Below, in pieces: positions 1 through 8,873 of a DNA stretch of 64,000 nucleotides. The notes under the pieces were generated by a model. It was given only the letters and a program-made list of their open reading frames with translations, was not told the DNA's origin and ran no database searches. This DNA is from an uncultured Lachnospiraceae bacterium. Lineage in GTDB: Bacteria; Bacillota; Clostridia; Lachnospirales; Lachnospiraceae. A program made the position numbers and the translations under genes. Location: positions 1 to 64,000 of the forward strand of contig ONAD01000001.1 in NCBI GenBank assembly GCA_900315735.1, written 5' to 3'. The first letter of the stretch is position 1, and each line of letters begins with the position of its first letter.

Positions 1-20
1 TAAACTAATTATACCATAAA

Positions 21-50
21 TGCCGAGCTTTTCGAAGCTCGGCATTTTGT
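21..50 (+). terminator. Rho-independent terminator for a gene left of the window
   Basis: A 10-bp perfect stem (21-30 with 35-44) closes a TTCG tetraloop and is followed by a short T tract, TTTTGT. On the plus strand this is a compact intrinsic terminator, presumably for a gene that lies before the window. Confidence 0.75.
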
Positions 51-60
51 GTTGGATATA

Positions 61-92
61 TAAAATGAGCTGCCGCACGTTAATGCGACAGC
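61..92 (-). terminator. Terminator downstream of pyrBI
   Basis: A hairpin with GCTG/CAGC and CGCA/TGCG arms (69-72 with 89-92, 74-77 with 84-87) lies 18 nt past the pyrI stop. Read on the minus strand it is followed by TCATTTTAT, a modest U tract. It may work in both directions, because the plus-strand side is followed by CCCTTTT. Confidence 0.5.
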
Positions 93-109
93 CCCTTTTC
101 TTATATTTC

Positions 110-550
110 TTATGCACGAAAACCGTAGTCAGTATACATTTCTTCGCAGTATTTGCAACGATAGGTTTCTTCCTTTTCATCTGTAAGCAGGAAAATCTGG
201 TCTAATTCCTGTTCGATAGAAGTGATGCATCGTGGGTTCTTGCAACGGATAACATTTTTGACCTGCTTTGGAAGATGCAGTTCTTTCTTCTCAACGATTT
301 TATCGCCTTTGATAATATTTACGGTAATATTGTGGTCGATAAAACCTAAGATGTCTAAGTCTAAGGCATCAATCGGGCACTCTACTTTGATGATGTCCTT
401 TTTTCCCATTTTATTGCTTTTGGCATTTTTGATAATAGCAACGGTACAGTCTAACTTGTCCAGCTTTAAATTATGATAGATAGAAAGGCTCATGCCGGCT
501 TTGATATGGTCGAGAACGAAGCCTTCGCGAATTCCACTGATATTTAACAT
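110..550 (-). CDS. pyrI: Aspartate carbamoyltransferase regulatory subunit PyrI
   Basis: A 146-residue regulatory chain that binds nucleotide effectors and pairs with PyrB catalytic trimers in pyrimidine synthesis. The N-terminal allosteric domain starts MLNISGIREGFVLDHI. The C-terminal zinc domain carries the four expected cysteines as CKNPRC and CKYC. The gene lies 4 bp downstream of pyrB, and the end of pyrB (GGAGGTAA) supplies its ribosome binding site, so the two subunits are likely made by coupled translation. Length and motifs are normal for the family. Confidence 0.97.
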   Translation of the reverse strand: MLNISGIREGFVLDHIKAGMSLSIYHNLKLDKLDCTVAIIKNAKSNKMGKKDIIKVECPIDALDLDILGFIDHNITVNIIKGDKIVEKKELHLPKQVKNVIRCKNPRCITSIEQELDQIFLLTDEKEETYRCKYCEEMYTDYGFRA

Positions 551-554
551 ATGA

Positions 555-1469
555 TTACCTCCATTTTAATAGTGTAAGAATCAGAGCCATTCGTACATAG
601 ACACCGTACTGTGCCTGACGGAAATAAGCAGCTCGTGGGTCATCATCGACTTCTACGGATATTTCATTGACACGCGGAAGTGGATGGAGGACGTACATAT
701 CGTCTTTGGCAAGCTTCATCTTTTTCTTATCCAATATGTAATAGTTTTTCAAACGTACATAATCTTCTTCGTTGAAGAAACGTTCCTTCTGCACTCTGGT
801 CATGTAAAGAATATCAAGTTTGGGCATTGCATCATCCAGTCTTGTTACTTCTTCAAATGGGATATTATTTTTAACCAGAACGTCTTCGCGGATATAGTCC
901 GGAATTTTAAGCTCTTCCGGAGAAATAAGAACGAAGCGGATACCCGGATAACGAATCAGTGCATTAATCAGAGAGTGAACGGTCCGACCAAATTTCAAAT
1001 CACCGCATAAACCAATCGTCATATTGTCTAATTTTCCTTTTAAAGAACGAATTGTTAATAAATCAGTTAATGTCTGGGTTGGATGTTGATGACCGCCATC
1101 ACCGGCGTTGATTACTGGAATAGAAGATTTCTGGGAAGCTACGAGAGGTGCACCTTCCTTTGGATGACGCATAGCACATATATCTGCGTAACAGGAAATG
1201 ATTCGGATAGTATCGGAAACACTTTCGCCTTTTGCTGCGGATGAACTGTCTGCGCTGGCAAAACCAAGAACAGAACCACCAAGGTTCAACATGGCAGCTT
1301 CAAAACTAAGACGGGTACGGGTACTTGGTTCATAGAAACAGGTTGCAAGTTTCATACCGTCACAGGCATGTGCATATTTTTGTGGATTTTTTTCGATATC
1401 ACCTGCTAAATCCAGCAGTTGATCCAGCTCCTCTACGGATAAATCGAGGGGACTCATTAAGTGTCGCAT
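555..1469 (-). CDS. pyrB: Aspartate carbamoyltransferase catalytic subunit PyrB
   Basis: Catalyses carbamoyl phosphate plus L-aspartate to N-carbamoyl-L-aspartate, the committed step of UMP synthesis, in the cytoplasm. The 304-residue protein shows the carbamoyl-phosphate loop [10 protein letters not shown] near residue 50, the HPTQTLTDL motif near residue 129 and the HPLPR motif near residue 262. The ATG at 1469 has a good AGGAGGAATC site upstream. It forms a two-gene operon with pyrI, so the enzyme is of the allosteric PyrB/PyrI class. The leader has no obvious PyrR attenuator. Confidence 0.97.
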   Translation of the reverse strand: MRHLMSPLDLSVEELDQLLDLAGDIEKNPQKYAHACDGMKLATCFYEPSTRTRLSFEAAMLNLGGSVLGFASADSSSAAKGESVSDTIRIISCYADICAMRHPKEGAPLVASQKSSIPVINAGDGGHQHPTQTLTDLLTIRSLKGKLDNMTIGLCGDLKFGRTVHSLINALIRYPGIRFVLISPEELKIPDYIREDVLVKNNIPFEEVTRLDDAMPKLDILYMTRVQKERFFNEEDYVRLKNYYILDKKKMKLAKDDMYVLHPLPRVNEISVEVDDDPRAAYFRQAQYGVYVRMALILTLLKWR

Positions 1470-1519
1470 AAGATTCCTCCTGTATGATGTTTTAGTAATG
1501 TCGTCTAGGCATTTTTACT

Positions 1520-1548
1520 ATCATATAATAATAAAATATAAAATTCAA
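1520..1548 (-). promoter_or_regulatory. Promoter of pyrBI
   Basis: On the minus strand TTGAAT (1543-1548) is separated by exactly 17 bp from TATGAT (1520-1525). This is a good vegetative promoter about 50 bp upstream of the pyrB start. Confidence 0.65.
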
Positions 1549-1647
1549 GGTAAAATATAAAGACGCAATATTCTGAAATTTGAAAAATTTTTCAGTATAT
1601 GATAAAGTAGGGTATCATAAGGTAATGAAAAGAGAAGGAGAGCAAAA

Positions 1648-2064
1648 ATGATTGAGGAAAAAAATGACATGCAGATGGACTTTGATGAGGATGCCCAGTA
1701 CACAGAACGTAAGAGAATACTCTTTTTCGGACTGCCATGGACATTTACCAAATACATCATCAAACCAAGTGTAATTACAGTAGACGCAGGTTTATTAAAA
1801 ATTGAAGAAAATGACTGCTATATGTATAAGGTACAGGATGTAAAATTAACAGCAACTTTAATGGAGCGGATTTTCGGACTTGGAACTGTAATCTGTTATA
1901 CCGGAGATGTTACCACACCGGAACTTCGGCTGACCCATATCAAGCATTCCAAGGAAGTAAAAAATTACATCTTAAAAGCATCAGAAGTGGCAAGAATGAA
2001 ACGTCGTACTTTAAATACCTTAGACATCGGAGCAGGCGTAGACATTGACGATTTAGATTCATAA
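1648..2064 (+). CDS. PH-domain (DUF304-like) protein of unknown role
   Basis: A 138-residue protein with a good AGAAGGAGAG ribosome binding site. After an acidic N-terminus (residues 1-20), residues 25-115 read like the bacterial PH domain seen in YdbS/YdbT-type proteins: a conserved FGLPWTFTKYII stretch, then a segment with alternating beta-like hydrophobics containing DVKLTATLMERIFGLGTV, a typical 'defines the rotation of the membrane PH barrel' sequence. There is no membrane span. The gene stands alone between pyrBI and a convergent membrane gene, so context gives no function. Confidence 0.65.
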   Translation: MIEEKNDMQMDFDEDAQYTERKRILFFGLPWTFTKYIIKPSVITVDAGLLKIEENDCYMYKVQDVKLTATLMERIFGLGTVICYTGDVTTPELRLTHIKHSKEVKNYILKASEVARMKRRTLNTLDIGAGVDIDDLDS

Positions 2065-2151
2065 GCACTGCAAAGCATTGCTGGAGACCAGCCATCGCAC
2101 GGACTTTAAAAAGAAGTTCCATGCGATGCTGTTTTATAACGGAAAGTAACT

Positions 2152-2547
2152 TTAAGATTTTTTCCGGGGAACGGTAACCCGTTCAAATAGGAGTCCTGCC
2201 ATCATCCAAAGAGGCGCATAGTCTAAGCGGATGACACCGTTGATATTGGTTTTGGCATTGCTGTAGTCCCAGGGACAGATGCCTTTTTTCTTTAAGAAGC
2301 TTCCGGTCAGATACTCGCAGACAAAGATACCGGCAGAGTAAATGGAGCCCCTAAGAAGGGCAGGCAGCTTTCGAATGTGCTTATAAACCGGCGGAATAAT
2401 TGCCGCCATACCATAAATCGGGAACATCCAGATAGAAGTATGTCCCGTCAGTTTAAAATTGTTATTGCGGATAGAATCAAGGGAGGTGAAGATAATTTCC
2501 ATGCACCAGCCCGTGAGTCCGCATATCATAAAATTATTCTTCATCAT
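2152..2547 (-). CDS. Small membrane protein of the putative ABC permease (CmpB-like, PF06541) family
   Basis: A 131-residue membrane protein with several hydrophobic segments. The motifs GLTGWCMEIIFTSL near the N-terminus, GHTSIWMFPIYG, and the C-terminal CPWDYS and APLWMMAGLLFE stretches match the family annotated as putative ABC-transporter type IV permease. No ATPase gene is nearby and the biochemical role of the family is not settled. The start has an AAAGGAG site. Residues just before the stop are basic (VPRKKS), as expected for a cytoplasmic tail. Confidence 0.7.
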   Translation of the reverse strand: MMKNNFMICGLTGWCMEIIFTSLDSIRNNNFKLTGHTSIWMFPIYGMAAIIPPVYKHIRKLPALLRGSIYSAGIFVCEYLTGSFLKKKGICPWDYSNAKTNINGVIRLDYAPLWMMAGLLFERVTVPRKKS

Positions 2548-2631
2548 AAGAAAAGTATCTCCTTTGAATTTAGAAAAATACTATGAAATTGCGAAACAGG
2601 GATGGAATGTGACTGGTAATTTTTGCGTGTA

Positions 2632-2862
2632 AAATAACTGGGTGTTCACGAAAGGACGAATGCATGATAAGACCTGTTAGAAGCACTTGGAAATCTGTAT
2701 AAAAACAGGCAACGCTGACACATGGATGTGGCAGCGAAGCGCATATGAACATGGATGTGAATTTGCGCTGGTTGCCGGAACAAATCATAACAATATCAGA
2801 ATTCTTAGTGCTTCTTGCAGGTCATTATGTTGTATTCGGATTTTGCGAACAGCCAGTTATTT
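2632..2862 (+). ncRNA. TwoAYGGAY-type structured RNA, copy 1, within a 231-nt folded unit
   Basis: Two adjacent hairpins both end in the six-base loop ATGGAT, which is AYGGAY. The first has arms GCTG/CAGC plus CAC/GTG (2714-2735). The second has arms AGCGCA/TGCGCT (2738-2769) and the inner loop at 2751-2756. They are closed by GGCAAC/GTTGCC (2708-2713 with 2771-2776). Further helices stack outwards: TCTG/CAGA, GAAGCACT/AGTGCTTC, GACCTG/CAGGTC, CGAAT/ATTCG and AAATAACTGG/CCAGTTATTT (2632-2641 with 2853-2862). Copy 2 at 16446-16676 has exactly the same length and compensating base changes in several arms. The two-loop core matches the published TwoAYGGAY motif, whose function is unknown to me. 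I see no clear promoter, and strand is assigned from the loops. Confidence 0.78.
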
Positions 2863-2905
2863 CGGCTACACAATAAATACATTTCCAACATCTCCCCACT
2901 TCGTA

Positions 2906-2938
2906 ATTTCATAAAATATCTGTAAGAAATTATGAAAT
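2906..2938. repeat. Inverted repeat upstream of murE
   Basis: ATTTCATAA (2906-2914) is a perfect inverted match to TTATGAAAT (2930-2938). There is no T tract, so it is not a convincing terminator. It lies just before the murE promoter and could be an operator. Confidence 0.4.
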
Positions 2939-2963
2939 CTTTCATAAATAAAAAGTGGAAAAC

Positions 2964-2992
2964 TTGTAAAAACCCACCCGGTAGCATATAAT
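2964..2992 (+). promoter_or_regulatory. Promoter of murE-priA
   Basis: TTGTAA (2964-2969) and a perfect TATAAT (2987-2992) are 17 bp apart. The expected transcript starts about 23 nt before the murE ATG. Confidence 0.7.
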
Positions 2993-3021
2993 GATAAAAG
3001 TGTATTTTTAAGGATACGTCT

Positions 3022-4476
3022 ATGGCATATCTTAAGGATTTACTAAAGCAGGTTACATATATATGTACACGGGGAACGATGGATCGTAAGGTGACACATA
3101 TCTGCCATGATTCCAGACAGGTGGTCAGAGGAAGCATGTTTATCTGCCTTGCGGGAAGCAGGGAAGACGGGCATGATTATCTTGCGCAGGCAATTCGTAA
3201 AGGTGCAGCAGTTTGTGTAGTATCAAAGCATGTCTGGGTGGAAGGTGATGTGACAGTCATCCGGGTACGCAATACTAGCGAAGCCATGGCATGGATAGCC
3301 AGAAATTATTATGGCGCACCGGCAGAAGCCATGCAGATGATAGGAATTACCGGAACAAAAGGAAAGACCACGACTGCCTGTATGCTGTATCAGATGTTAA
3401 AGGAAGCCGGGGTAAAATGCGGACTGATCGGAACTCTTGGCATACGAAGAAGCGATGGATTAAAAAAGCCAAGCAGCAATACCACACCGGATGCTCTTGT
3501 ATTGCAGAAGGAGCTGCGGGAAATGGCGGATGCCGGATGCAGTTGTTGTGTGATGGAAGTATCCTCCCAGGGACTGAAGCATTACCGGGTGGAAGGAATC
3601 ACCTTTGCCATTGGAATTTATACTAATCTGTCCATGGACCATATCGGACCGGGGGAGCATCGGAGTTTTCGGGAGTATGCCTGCTGTAAAAAACGGCTTT
3701 TTGAGCGTAGCCGGATGATTTGTATCAATGCAGATGATAAATATCATGGTTTTATGACAGCGAATCTTGAGGCTCCGGTTTATACTTATGGAATCGAACA
3801 ACCCTGCGATGTAAAAGCGGAGCATATCGTATATGAAAGAAGCAGTCGTGGATTAAATGTCACATATCAGACAACCGGGTGGATAAAGGATGAAATCGTA
3901 TTAAAAATGCCCGGAACTGCCAATGTATATAATTCCCTTGCTGCCATGGAAGCAGCACATCTCCTTGGAATTTCCCCGGAGACGATAAGGAAAACTTTAA
4001 GAAACGTTTCCGTAAAGGGAAGAATTGAAGAAGTAAGAATTTCAGATAAATTTGATGTAGTGATTGATTATGCCCATAATGCGGCAAGCTTGGAGTCTCT
4101 GATAAAGACATTGCGGCAATATCAGCCGAAGCGTCTGGTATTATTATTTGGCTGTGGCGGAAACCGTTCCCCGCTGCGGAGGTTTCAGATGGGTGAGACG
4201 GCAGGAAGACTTTCGGATATCACGATATTGACCTCAGATAATCCAAGATATGAAAAGCCGGAAGCAATCATTTCTGATATTGAACAGGGAATGAAAAAGA
4301 CTGCTGGAAAATATAAAATCATACCGGACAGACGGGAAGCCATTTCCTATGCTATTTCTAAGGCACAAGAGGGTGATTTGATTGTGGTGGCAGGAAAAGG
4401 GCATGAAGAGTATCAGGAGATAGAAGGACATTTTTATCCGATGAACGAACGTGAAATGATAGAGAACAGTATATGA
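3022..4476 (+). CDS. murE: UDP-MurNAc-tripeptide synthetase MurE (meso-DAP type)
   Basis: Adds meso-diaminopimelate to UDP-MurNAc-L-Ala-D-Glu in the cytoplasm during peptidoglycan synthesis. The 484-residue protein has the N-terminal UMAG-binding domain, the ATP loop GITGTKGKTTTACM near residue 107, the central ligase region with SSQGLKH and NLSMDHIG, and the C-terminal DNPRYEKPEAI near residue 410. DNPR is the motif that marks meso-DAP rather than lysine specificity. AAGGAT lies upstream of the ATG. The gene is followed closely by priA and is separated from the usual dcw cluster. Confidence 0.93.
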   Translation: MAYLKDLLKQVTYICTRGTMDRKVTHICHDSRQVVRGSMFICLAGSREDGHDYLAQAIRKGAAVCVVSKHVWVEGDVTVIRVRNTSEAMAWIARNYYGAPAEAMQMIGITGTKGKTTTACMLYQMLKEAGVKCGLIGTLGIRRSDGLKKPSSNTTPDALVLQKELREMADAGCSCCVMEVSSQGLKHYRVEGITFAIGIYTNLSMDHIGPGEHRSFREYACCKKRLFERSRMICINADDKYHGFMTANLEAPVYTYGIEQPCDVKAEHIVYERSSRGLNVTYQTTGWIKDEIVLKMPGTANVYNSLAAMEAAHLLGISPETIRKTLRNVSVKGRIEEVRISDKFDVVIDYAHNAASLESLIKTLRQYQPKRLVLLFGCGGNRSPLRRFQMGETAGRLSDITILTSDNPRYEKPEAIISDIEQGMKKTAGKYKIIPDRREAISYAISKAQEGDLIVVAGKGHEEYQEIEGHFYPMNEREMIENSI

Positions 4477-4485
4477 GGTGAATGT

Positions 4486-6711
4486 ATGGCAAAATATGCC
4501 AATATCATAATCGATATTTCTCATGAAAAATTAGATAAAACCTTTCAGTATCGGATTCCACCGGAAATGAAGGATGAGATAACGGAAGGAATGCAGGTCA
4601 TTGTTCCTTTTGGAAGCCGGACGATAAAGGGCTATGTGTTAGAACTGACAGATAAAGCAGCATTTGACACGGCAAAATTAAAGGACATTAAAGCAGTTGA
4701 TAACAATGCCATGCAGATTGAATCACAGTTCATTGCCTTAGCGGCGTGGATGCGTAAGAATTATGGCGGAACCATGAATCAGGCATTAAAGACAGTGATT
4801 CCGATTAAAGAGAAAGCTAAGGAAAAAAAGAGCCGTCTGGTGCGTCTTGTACTTCCTTTTAACGAGGCGGCAAGCCTTTTGGAAGAGCTGAAAAGAAAAC
4901 ACAGAACTGCCCGGGCAAGATTGTTAGAAGCACTGTTAGAAGAAACTGTCTTAAGTTATGATGTAATAACCAAAAAGCTTCATATTACGGCAGATGTTAT
5001 CAAAGCAATGGTGCAGCAGGGCGTCATAACTGTAGAAGAAGTGCGGACCTACCGCAATCCTGTGCGGACGCAGGAGATGGGAGCTTATACCCTGACCTTA
5101 AATGAGATGCAGCAAAAAGTTGTGGATGCAGTGATAGAAAATGCCAGAACAGAAAAGAAACCATGCCTCATTCACGGAGTAACCGGAAGCGGTAAGACGG
5201 AAGTCTATATGGAGCTGATTGCAGAAGCAGCCGGCAGGGGAAAGCAGTCCATCGTATTAATTCCGGAGATTGCATTGACCTATCAGACCGTGATGCGTTT
5301 TTACCATCGGTTTGGCGACCGGGTTTCCATCATGAATTCGAAGCTGTCACCGGGAGAGCGTTCCGACCAGTTTGAACGGGCAAAAAAGGGTGAAATTGAT
5401 GTTATGATTGGACCACGGTCAGCTTTGTTCACACCTTTTTCAAATCTTGGGTATATTATAATAGATGAAGAGCATGAAGGTACCTATAAAAGTGAGACCA
5501 TACCAAGGTATCATGCAAGGGAAACAGCGATAGAGCGGGCGAGAATGTCCGGTGCCACCGTAATCTTAGGCTCGGCAACTCCTTCCATAGAAAGCTTTTA
5601 TCATGCGAAAAAAGGAGATTATTTACTCCTTACCATGGATAAGCGGGTGAAGGAAAAGCCACTGCCGGAATGTGAAATTGTGGACTTAAGAGAAGAACTA
5701 AAGGCAAGAAATTTTTCTATTTTAAGCAGAAGCCTTCATGAAAAAATAGAGCAGCGGTTGTTGCGGAAAGAGCAGACCATGCTATTTATTAACCGCAGGG
5801 GAATGGCAGGCTTTGTATCCTGCCGTGCCTGTGGTCATGTAATGAAATGTCCCCACTGCGATGTGTCATTGCATGCACATAATAATGGAAAACTGATATG
5901 TCACTATTGTGGTTATGAGCAAAGTCATGTTAAGATATGTCCGAGCTGTGGCTCAAAATATATCAGCGGTTTTAAAGCCGGAACCCAGAAAATAGAGGAA
6001 CTGGTAAAAAAAGAATTTCCAAAGGCAAGGATTCTTCGGATGGATTTTGATACCACAAGAAGCAAAGACAGCTACGAGAAAATCCTCTCCGCATTTGCCA
6101 ATCAGGAAGCGGATATCCTGATTGGAACCCAGATGATTGTCAAAGGACATGATTTTCCAAATGTAACATTGGTAGGAGTGCTGGCGGCAGATTTATCCCT
6201 TTATGTATCCGATTATCATGCAGCAGAGCGGACATTTCAGCTTCTGACCCAGGCAGCCGGAAGAGCAGGAAGAGGCGATAAGCCGGGCGAGGTCGTTATC
6301 CAGACTTACAATCCGGAGCACTACAGCGTTATCTGTGCAAAGAATCAGGATTATAACCAGTTCTATGAAGAAGAAATCTTCTACCGGCAGGCAATGCGTT
6401 ATCCGCCGGTATGGCATATGTTGGTTGTACTTTGTGCATCGAAAGAAGAAGCAGAAGCCTATGCATGTGCAAAAGCGATTGCAGATACCATAGAAGGCGC
6501 GCAGGCTGATAAGAAGCTTCAGATGATTGGACCTGCGGATGCAGCAGTAGCCAAAGTAAATGATATTTATAAAAAAGTACTTTATTTCAAACACCCGGAT
6601 TATGGTGTGTTAATTCAGATAAAAGATAAAGTAGAACAGTTTATGGAAGAAAAACAGGGAGTAAAAAATGTATCGGTGCAATTTGATTTTGACCCGGTAA
6701 ATGGCTTTTAG
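4486..6711 (+). CDS. priA: Primosomal protein N' (replication restart helicase PriA)
   Basis: A 741-residue superfamily 2 helicase that reloads the replisome at stalled forks. The N-terminal DNA-binding part is followed by Walker A GVTGSGKTEVY near residue 230, the DEEH box IIDEEHEGTYKS near 325, and the paired zinc cysteines in the CRACGH, CPHCD, CHYCGY and CPSCGS motifs (about residues 445-485). Helicase motifs V and VI follow (GTQMIVKGHDFPNV, QAAGRAGRG). The start has a GAGGTG site 5 bp before it and lies 9 bp after murE. Length and motifs are complete. Confidence 0.96.
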   Translation: MAKYANIIIDISHEKLDKTFQYRIPPEMKDEITEGMQVIVPFGSRTIKGYVLELTDKAAFDTAKLKDIKAVDNNAMQIESQFIALAAWMRKNYGGTMNQALKTVIPIKEKAKEKKSRLVRLVLPFNEAASLLEELKRKHRTARARLLEALLEETVLSYDVITKKLHITADVIKAMVQQGVITVEEVRTYRNPVRTQEMGAYTLTLNEMQQKVVDAVIENARTEKKPCLIHGVTGSGKTEVYMELIAEAAGRGKQSIVLIPEIALTYQTVMRFYHRFGDRVSIMNSKLSPGERSDQFERAKKGEIDVMIGPRSALFTPFSNLGYIIIDEEHEGTYKSETIPRYHARETAIERARMSGATVILGSATPSIESFYHAKKGDYLLLTMDKRVKEKPLPECEIVDLREELKARNFSILSRSLHEKIEQRLLRKEQTMLFINRRGMAGFVSCRACGHVMKCPHCDVSLHAHNNGKLICHYCGYEQSHVKICPSCGSKYISGFKAGTQKIEELVKKEFPKARILRMDFDTTRSKDSYEKILSAFANQEADILIGTQMIVKGHDFPNVTLVGVLAADLSLYVSDYHAAERTFQLLTQAAGRAGRGDKPGEVVIQTYNPEHYSVICAKNQDYNQFYEEEIFYRQAMRYPPVWHMLVVLCASKEEAEAYACAKAIADTIEGAQADKKLQMIGPADAAVAKVNDIYKKVLYFKHPDYGVLIQIKDKVEQFMEEKQGVKNVSVQFDFDPVNGF

Positions 6712-6738
6712 AGAAAGGAATTTAAGGAGGAAGTAAAA

Positions 6739-7209
6739 ATGGCATTAAGACAGATTCGGACCGTAGGAGATCCGGTATTAACAAAGACTTGTAAAGAAAT
6801 TAAAGAGATAACACCAAAGATTTTGGAACTGGCAGATGATATGTTAGAGACCATGTATGAAGCCAATGGTGTGGGACTTGCAGCACCGCAGGTTGGAATC
6901 TTAAAGAGAATGGTAGTTATTGATATCGGAGATGGCCCGATTCTTATGATTAATCCTGAGATTATCGAGACTTCCGGAACCCAGACCGGAGATGAGGGCT
7001 GCTTAAGTCTTCCGGGCAAGGCAGGAACAGTTACAAGACCAAATTATGTAAAAGCCCGTGCATTTAATGAAGATGGTGATGAATATGAGATTGAAGGAAC
7101 AGAGCTTTTAGCAAGAGCAATCTGTCATGAATTAGACCATCTGGACGGACATATGTATACCGAAAAAGTAGAGGGCGAGCTTCATGACGTAGTCTATGAG
7201 GAGGGCTAG
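6739..7209 (+). CDS. def: Peptide deformylase
   Basis: Removes the formyl group from the initiator methionine of nascent proteins using a bound metal ion. All three family motifs are present in 156 residues: GVGLAAPQVG near residue 46, EGCLSLPG near 91 and HELDHLDG near 133, which supply the Cys and two His metal ligands. AAGGAGGAAG precedes the ATG. It sits directly before fmt, the common def-fmt arrangement. Confidence 0.97.
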   Translation: MALRQIRTVGDPVLTKTCKEIKEITPKILELADDMLETMYEANGVGLAAPQVGILKRMVVIDIGDGPILMINPEIIETSGTQTGDEGCLSLPGKAGTVTRPNYVKARAFNEDGDEYEIEGTELLARAICHELDHLDGHMYTEKVEGELHDVVYEEG

Positions 7210-7211
7210 AA

Positions 7212-8153
7212 ATGAAAGTAATATTTATGGGAACACCGGATTTTGCGGTGGGTACATTAGAGGCAATTGTGGCAGCAGGCCATGAAGTAGTGCTTGCAGT
7301 AACACAGCCGGATAAGCCAAAGGGAAGAGGAAAGAGCATGCAGTATCCTCCGGTAAAGGAAGCTGCCATTGCCCATGATATCGAAGTATATCAGCCGGAG
7401 CGGGTACGCCGCCTGGAATGCATAGAATATCTGGCAAAATATCAGCCGGATATCATTGTGGTAGCAGCCTTTGGACAGATACTTCCAAAAGAAATCTTAG
7501 AGATGCCAAAATATGGATGTATCAATGTTCATGCATCCCTGCTTCCAAAATACCGTGGCGCAGCACCAATCCAGTGGGCAGTAATCAATGGAGAAAAGAC
7601 TTCCGGCGTAACCATTATGCGTATGGATGAAGGATTGGATACCGGAGATATGATAGCATCTGTAATTGTGGAATTGGATGCACAGGAGACCGGTGGCAGT
7701 CTTTTTGATAAATTGCAGGATGCCGGGGCACAATTATGTGTAGAAACCATGAAATCTATTGAAGATGGTACAGCAGTGTATACACCACAGGATAATGAGA
7801 TTGCAACGCATACCAAAATGATTCAGAAATCATTGGGAAAGATTAACTGGTCTTTATCTGCAACGCAGATAGAGCGGCTGATTCGTGGACTGAATCCATG
7901 GCCGAGTGCCTATACTTATCTTTCCGGTAAGACATTGAAAATCTGGAAGGCAACGGTACATCCGGGTAATACGGATGCAGCACCGGGAACAGTGGTAAAG
8001 GCAGACAAACAGAGCCTTGTCATACAGACAGGCGTTGACCGCCTTTCTCTGGAAGAGGTGCAGTTAGAAGGTAAAAAACGTATGTCGGTTGCTGATTTCT
8101 TACGTGGTTTTGCAATCGAAAATGGAACGGTACTGGGAACAAAACAGCAGTAA
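7212..8153 (+). CDS. fmt: Methionyl-tRNA formyltransferase
   Basis: Transfers the formyl group of 10-formyl-tetrahydrofolate to Met-tRNA(fMet). The 313-residue protein has the catalytic formyltransferase region with NVHASLLPKYRGAAPIQ near residue 108 and MRMDEGLDTGDM near 139, followed by the smaller tRNA-binding OB-type C-terminal domain. It begins 3 bp after def, with a GAGGAGG site inside the end of def, so the pair is translationally linked. Confidence 0.97.
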   Translation: MKVIFMGTPDFAVGTLEAIVAAGHEVVLAVTQPDKPKGRGKSMQYPPVKEAAIAHDIEVYQPERVRRLECIEYLAKYQPDIIVVAAFGQILPKEILEMPKYGCINVHASLLPKYRGAAPIQWAVINGEKTSGVTIMRMDEGLDTGDMIASVIVELDAQETGGSLFDKLQDAGAQLCVETMKSIEDGTAVYTPQDNEIATHTKMIQKSLGKINWSLSATQIERLIRGLNPWPSAYTYLSGKTLKIWKATVHPGNTDAAPGTVVKADKQSLVIQTGVDRLSLEEVQLEGKKRMSVADFLRGFAIENGTVLGTKQQ

Positions 8154-8168
8154 AAAGGAGGAATTCAT

Positions 8169-8873
8169 ATGCCATATTATTATTGGTGGGACCCGACTTA
8201 TTTCTTAGTAATTATTGGTGCAGTAATCTGCCTTCTGGCATCTGCCCATGTAAACAATACGTTTAAAAAATATGCAAGATACCGCAGTATGTCCGGAATG
8301 ACAGGTGCACAGGCGGCACAGAGAATCTTAAATGCAGCAGGTATTTATGATGTGGAAATCCGTCATATTTCCGGCAATCTTACCGACCATTACGACCCGA
8401 GAAATAAGACATTAAGTCTTTCAGACAGTGTCTATGGTTCGACATCTGTTGCGGCGGTTGGTGTAGCAGCCCATGAATGCGGACATGCCATCCAGCATCA
8501 GAAGAATTATGCACCGCTTACCATTCGTGGAGCTATTGTTCCGGTAGCAAATATCGGATCTACCTTGGCATGGCCACTGATTTTGATTGGATTATTTATC
8601 AGTAGCCGCAGCGGTCAGGCGTTGATTACAGCCGGAATCATCTGCTTTTCACTGGCAGTATTATTTCAGATTGTAACACTTCCGGTAGAATTTAATGCAT
8701 CAAGAAGAGCAGTAAGAATCCTTGACGAAACAGGAATCTTAGGAGAGCAGGAGCTGGGTTATACGAGAAAAGTTTTAGGAGCAGCAGCGTTGACCTATGT
8801 AGCAGGAGCTGCTTCAGCAATTCTTCAGTTACTGCGTCTGATATTATTATTTGGAGGACGACGGGATGACTGA
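8169..8873 (+). CDS. Membrane zinc metallopeptidase (YugP-like)
   Basis: A 234-residue integral membrane protein of the neutral zinc metallopeptidase 2 family. It has an N-terminal span (residues 10-28), the zinc motif HECGHAIQH near residue 101 and several more spans between residues 125 and 230. The substrate is unknown. It has a very strong AAGGAGG site. Its end overlaps the start of rsmB by 8 bp, and the gene is commonly found in this def-fmt-rsmB-rlmN block in Clostridia. Confidence 0.88.
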   Translation: MPYYYWWDPTYFLVIIGAVICLLASAHVNNTFKKYARYRSMSGMTGAQAAQRILNAAGIYDVEIRHISGNLTDHYDPRNKTLSLSDSVYGSTSVAAVGVAAHECGHAIQHQKNYAPLTIRGAIVPVANIGSTLAWPLILIGLFISSRSGQALITAGIICFSLAVLFQIVTLPVEFNASRRAVRILDETGILGEQELGYTRKVLGAAALTYVAGAASAILQLLRLILLFGGRRDD

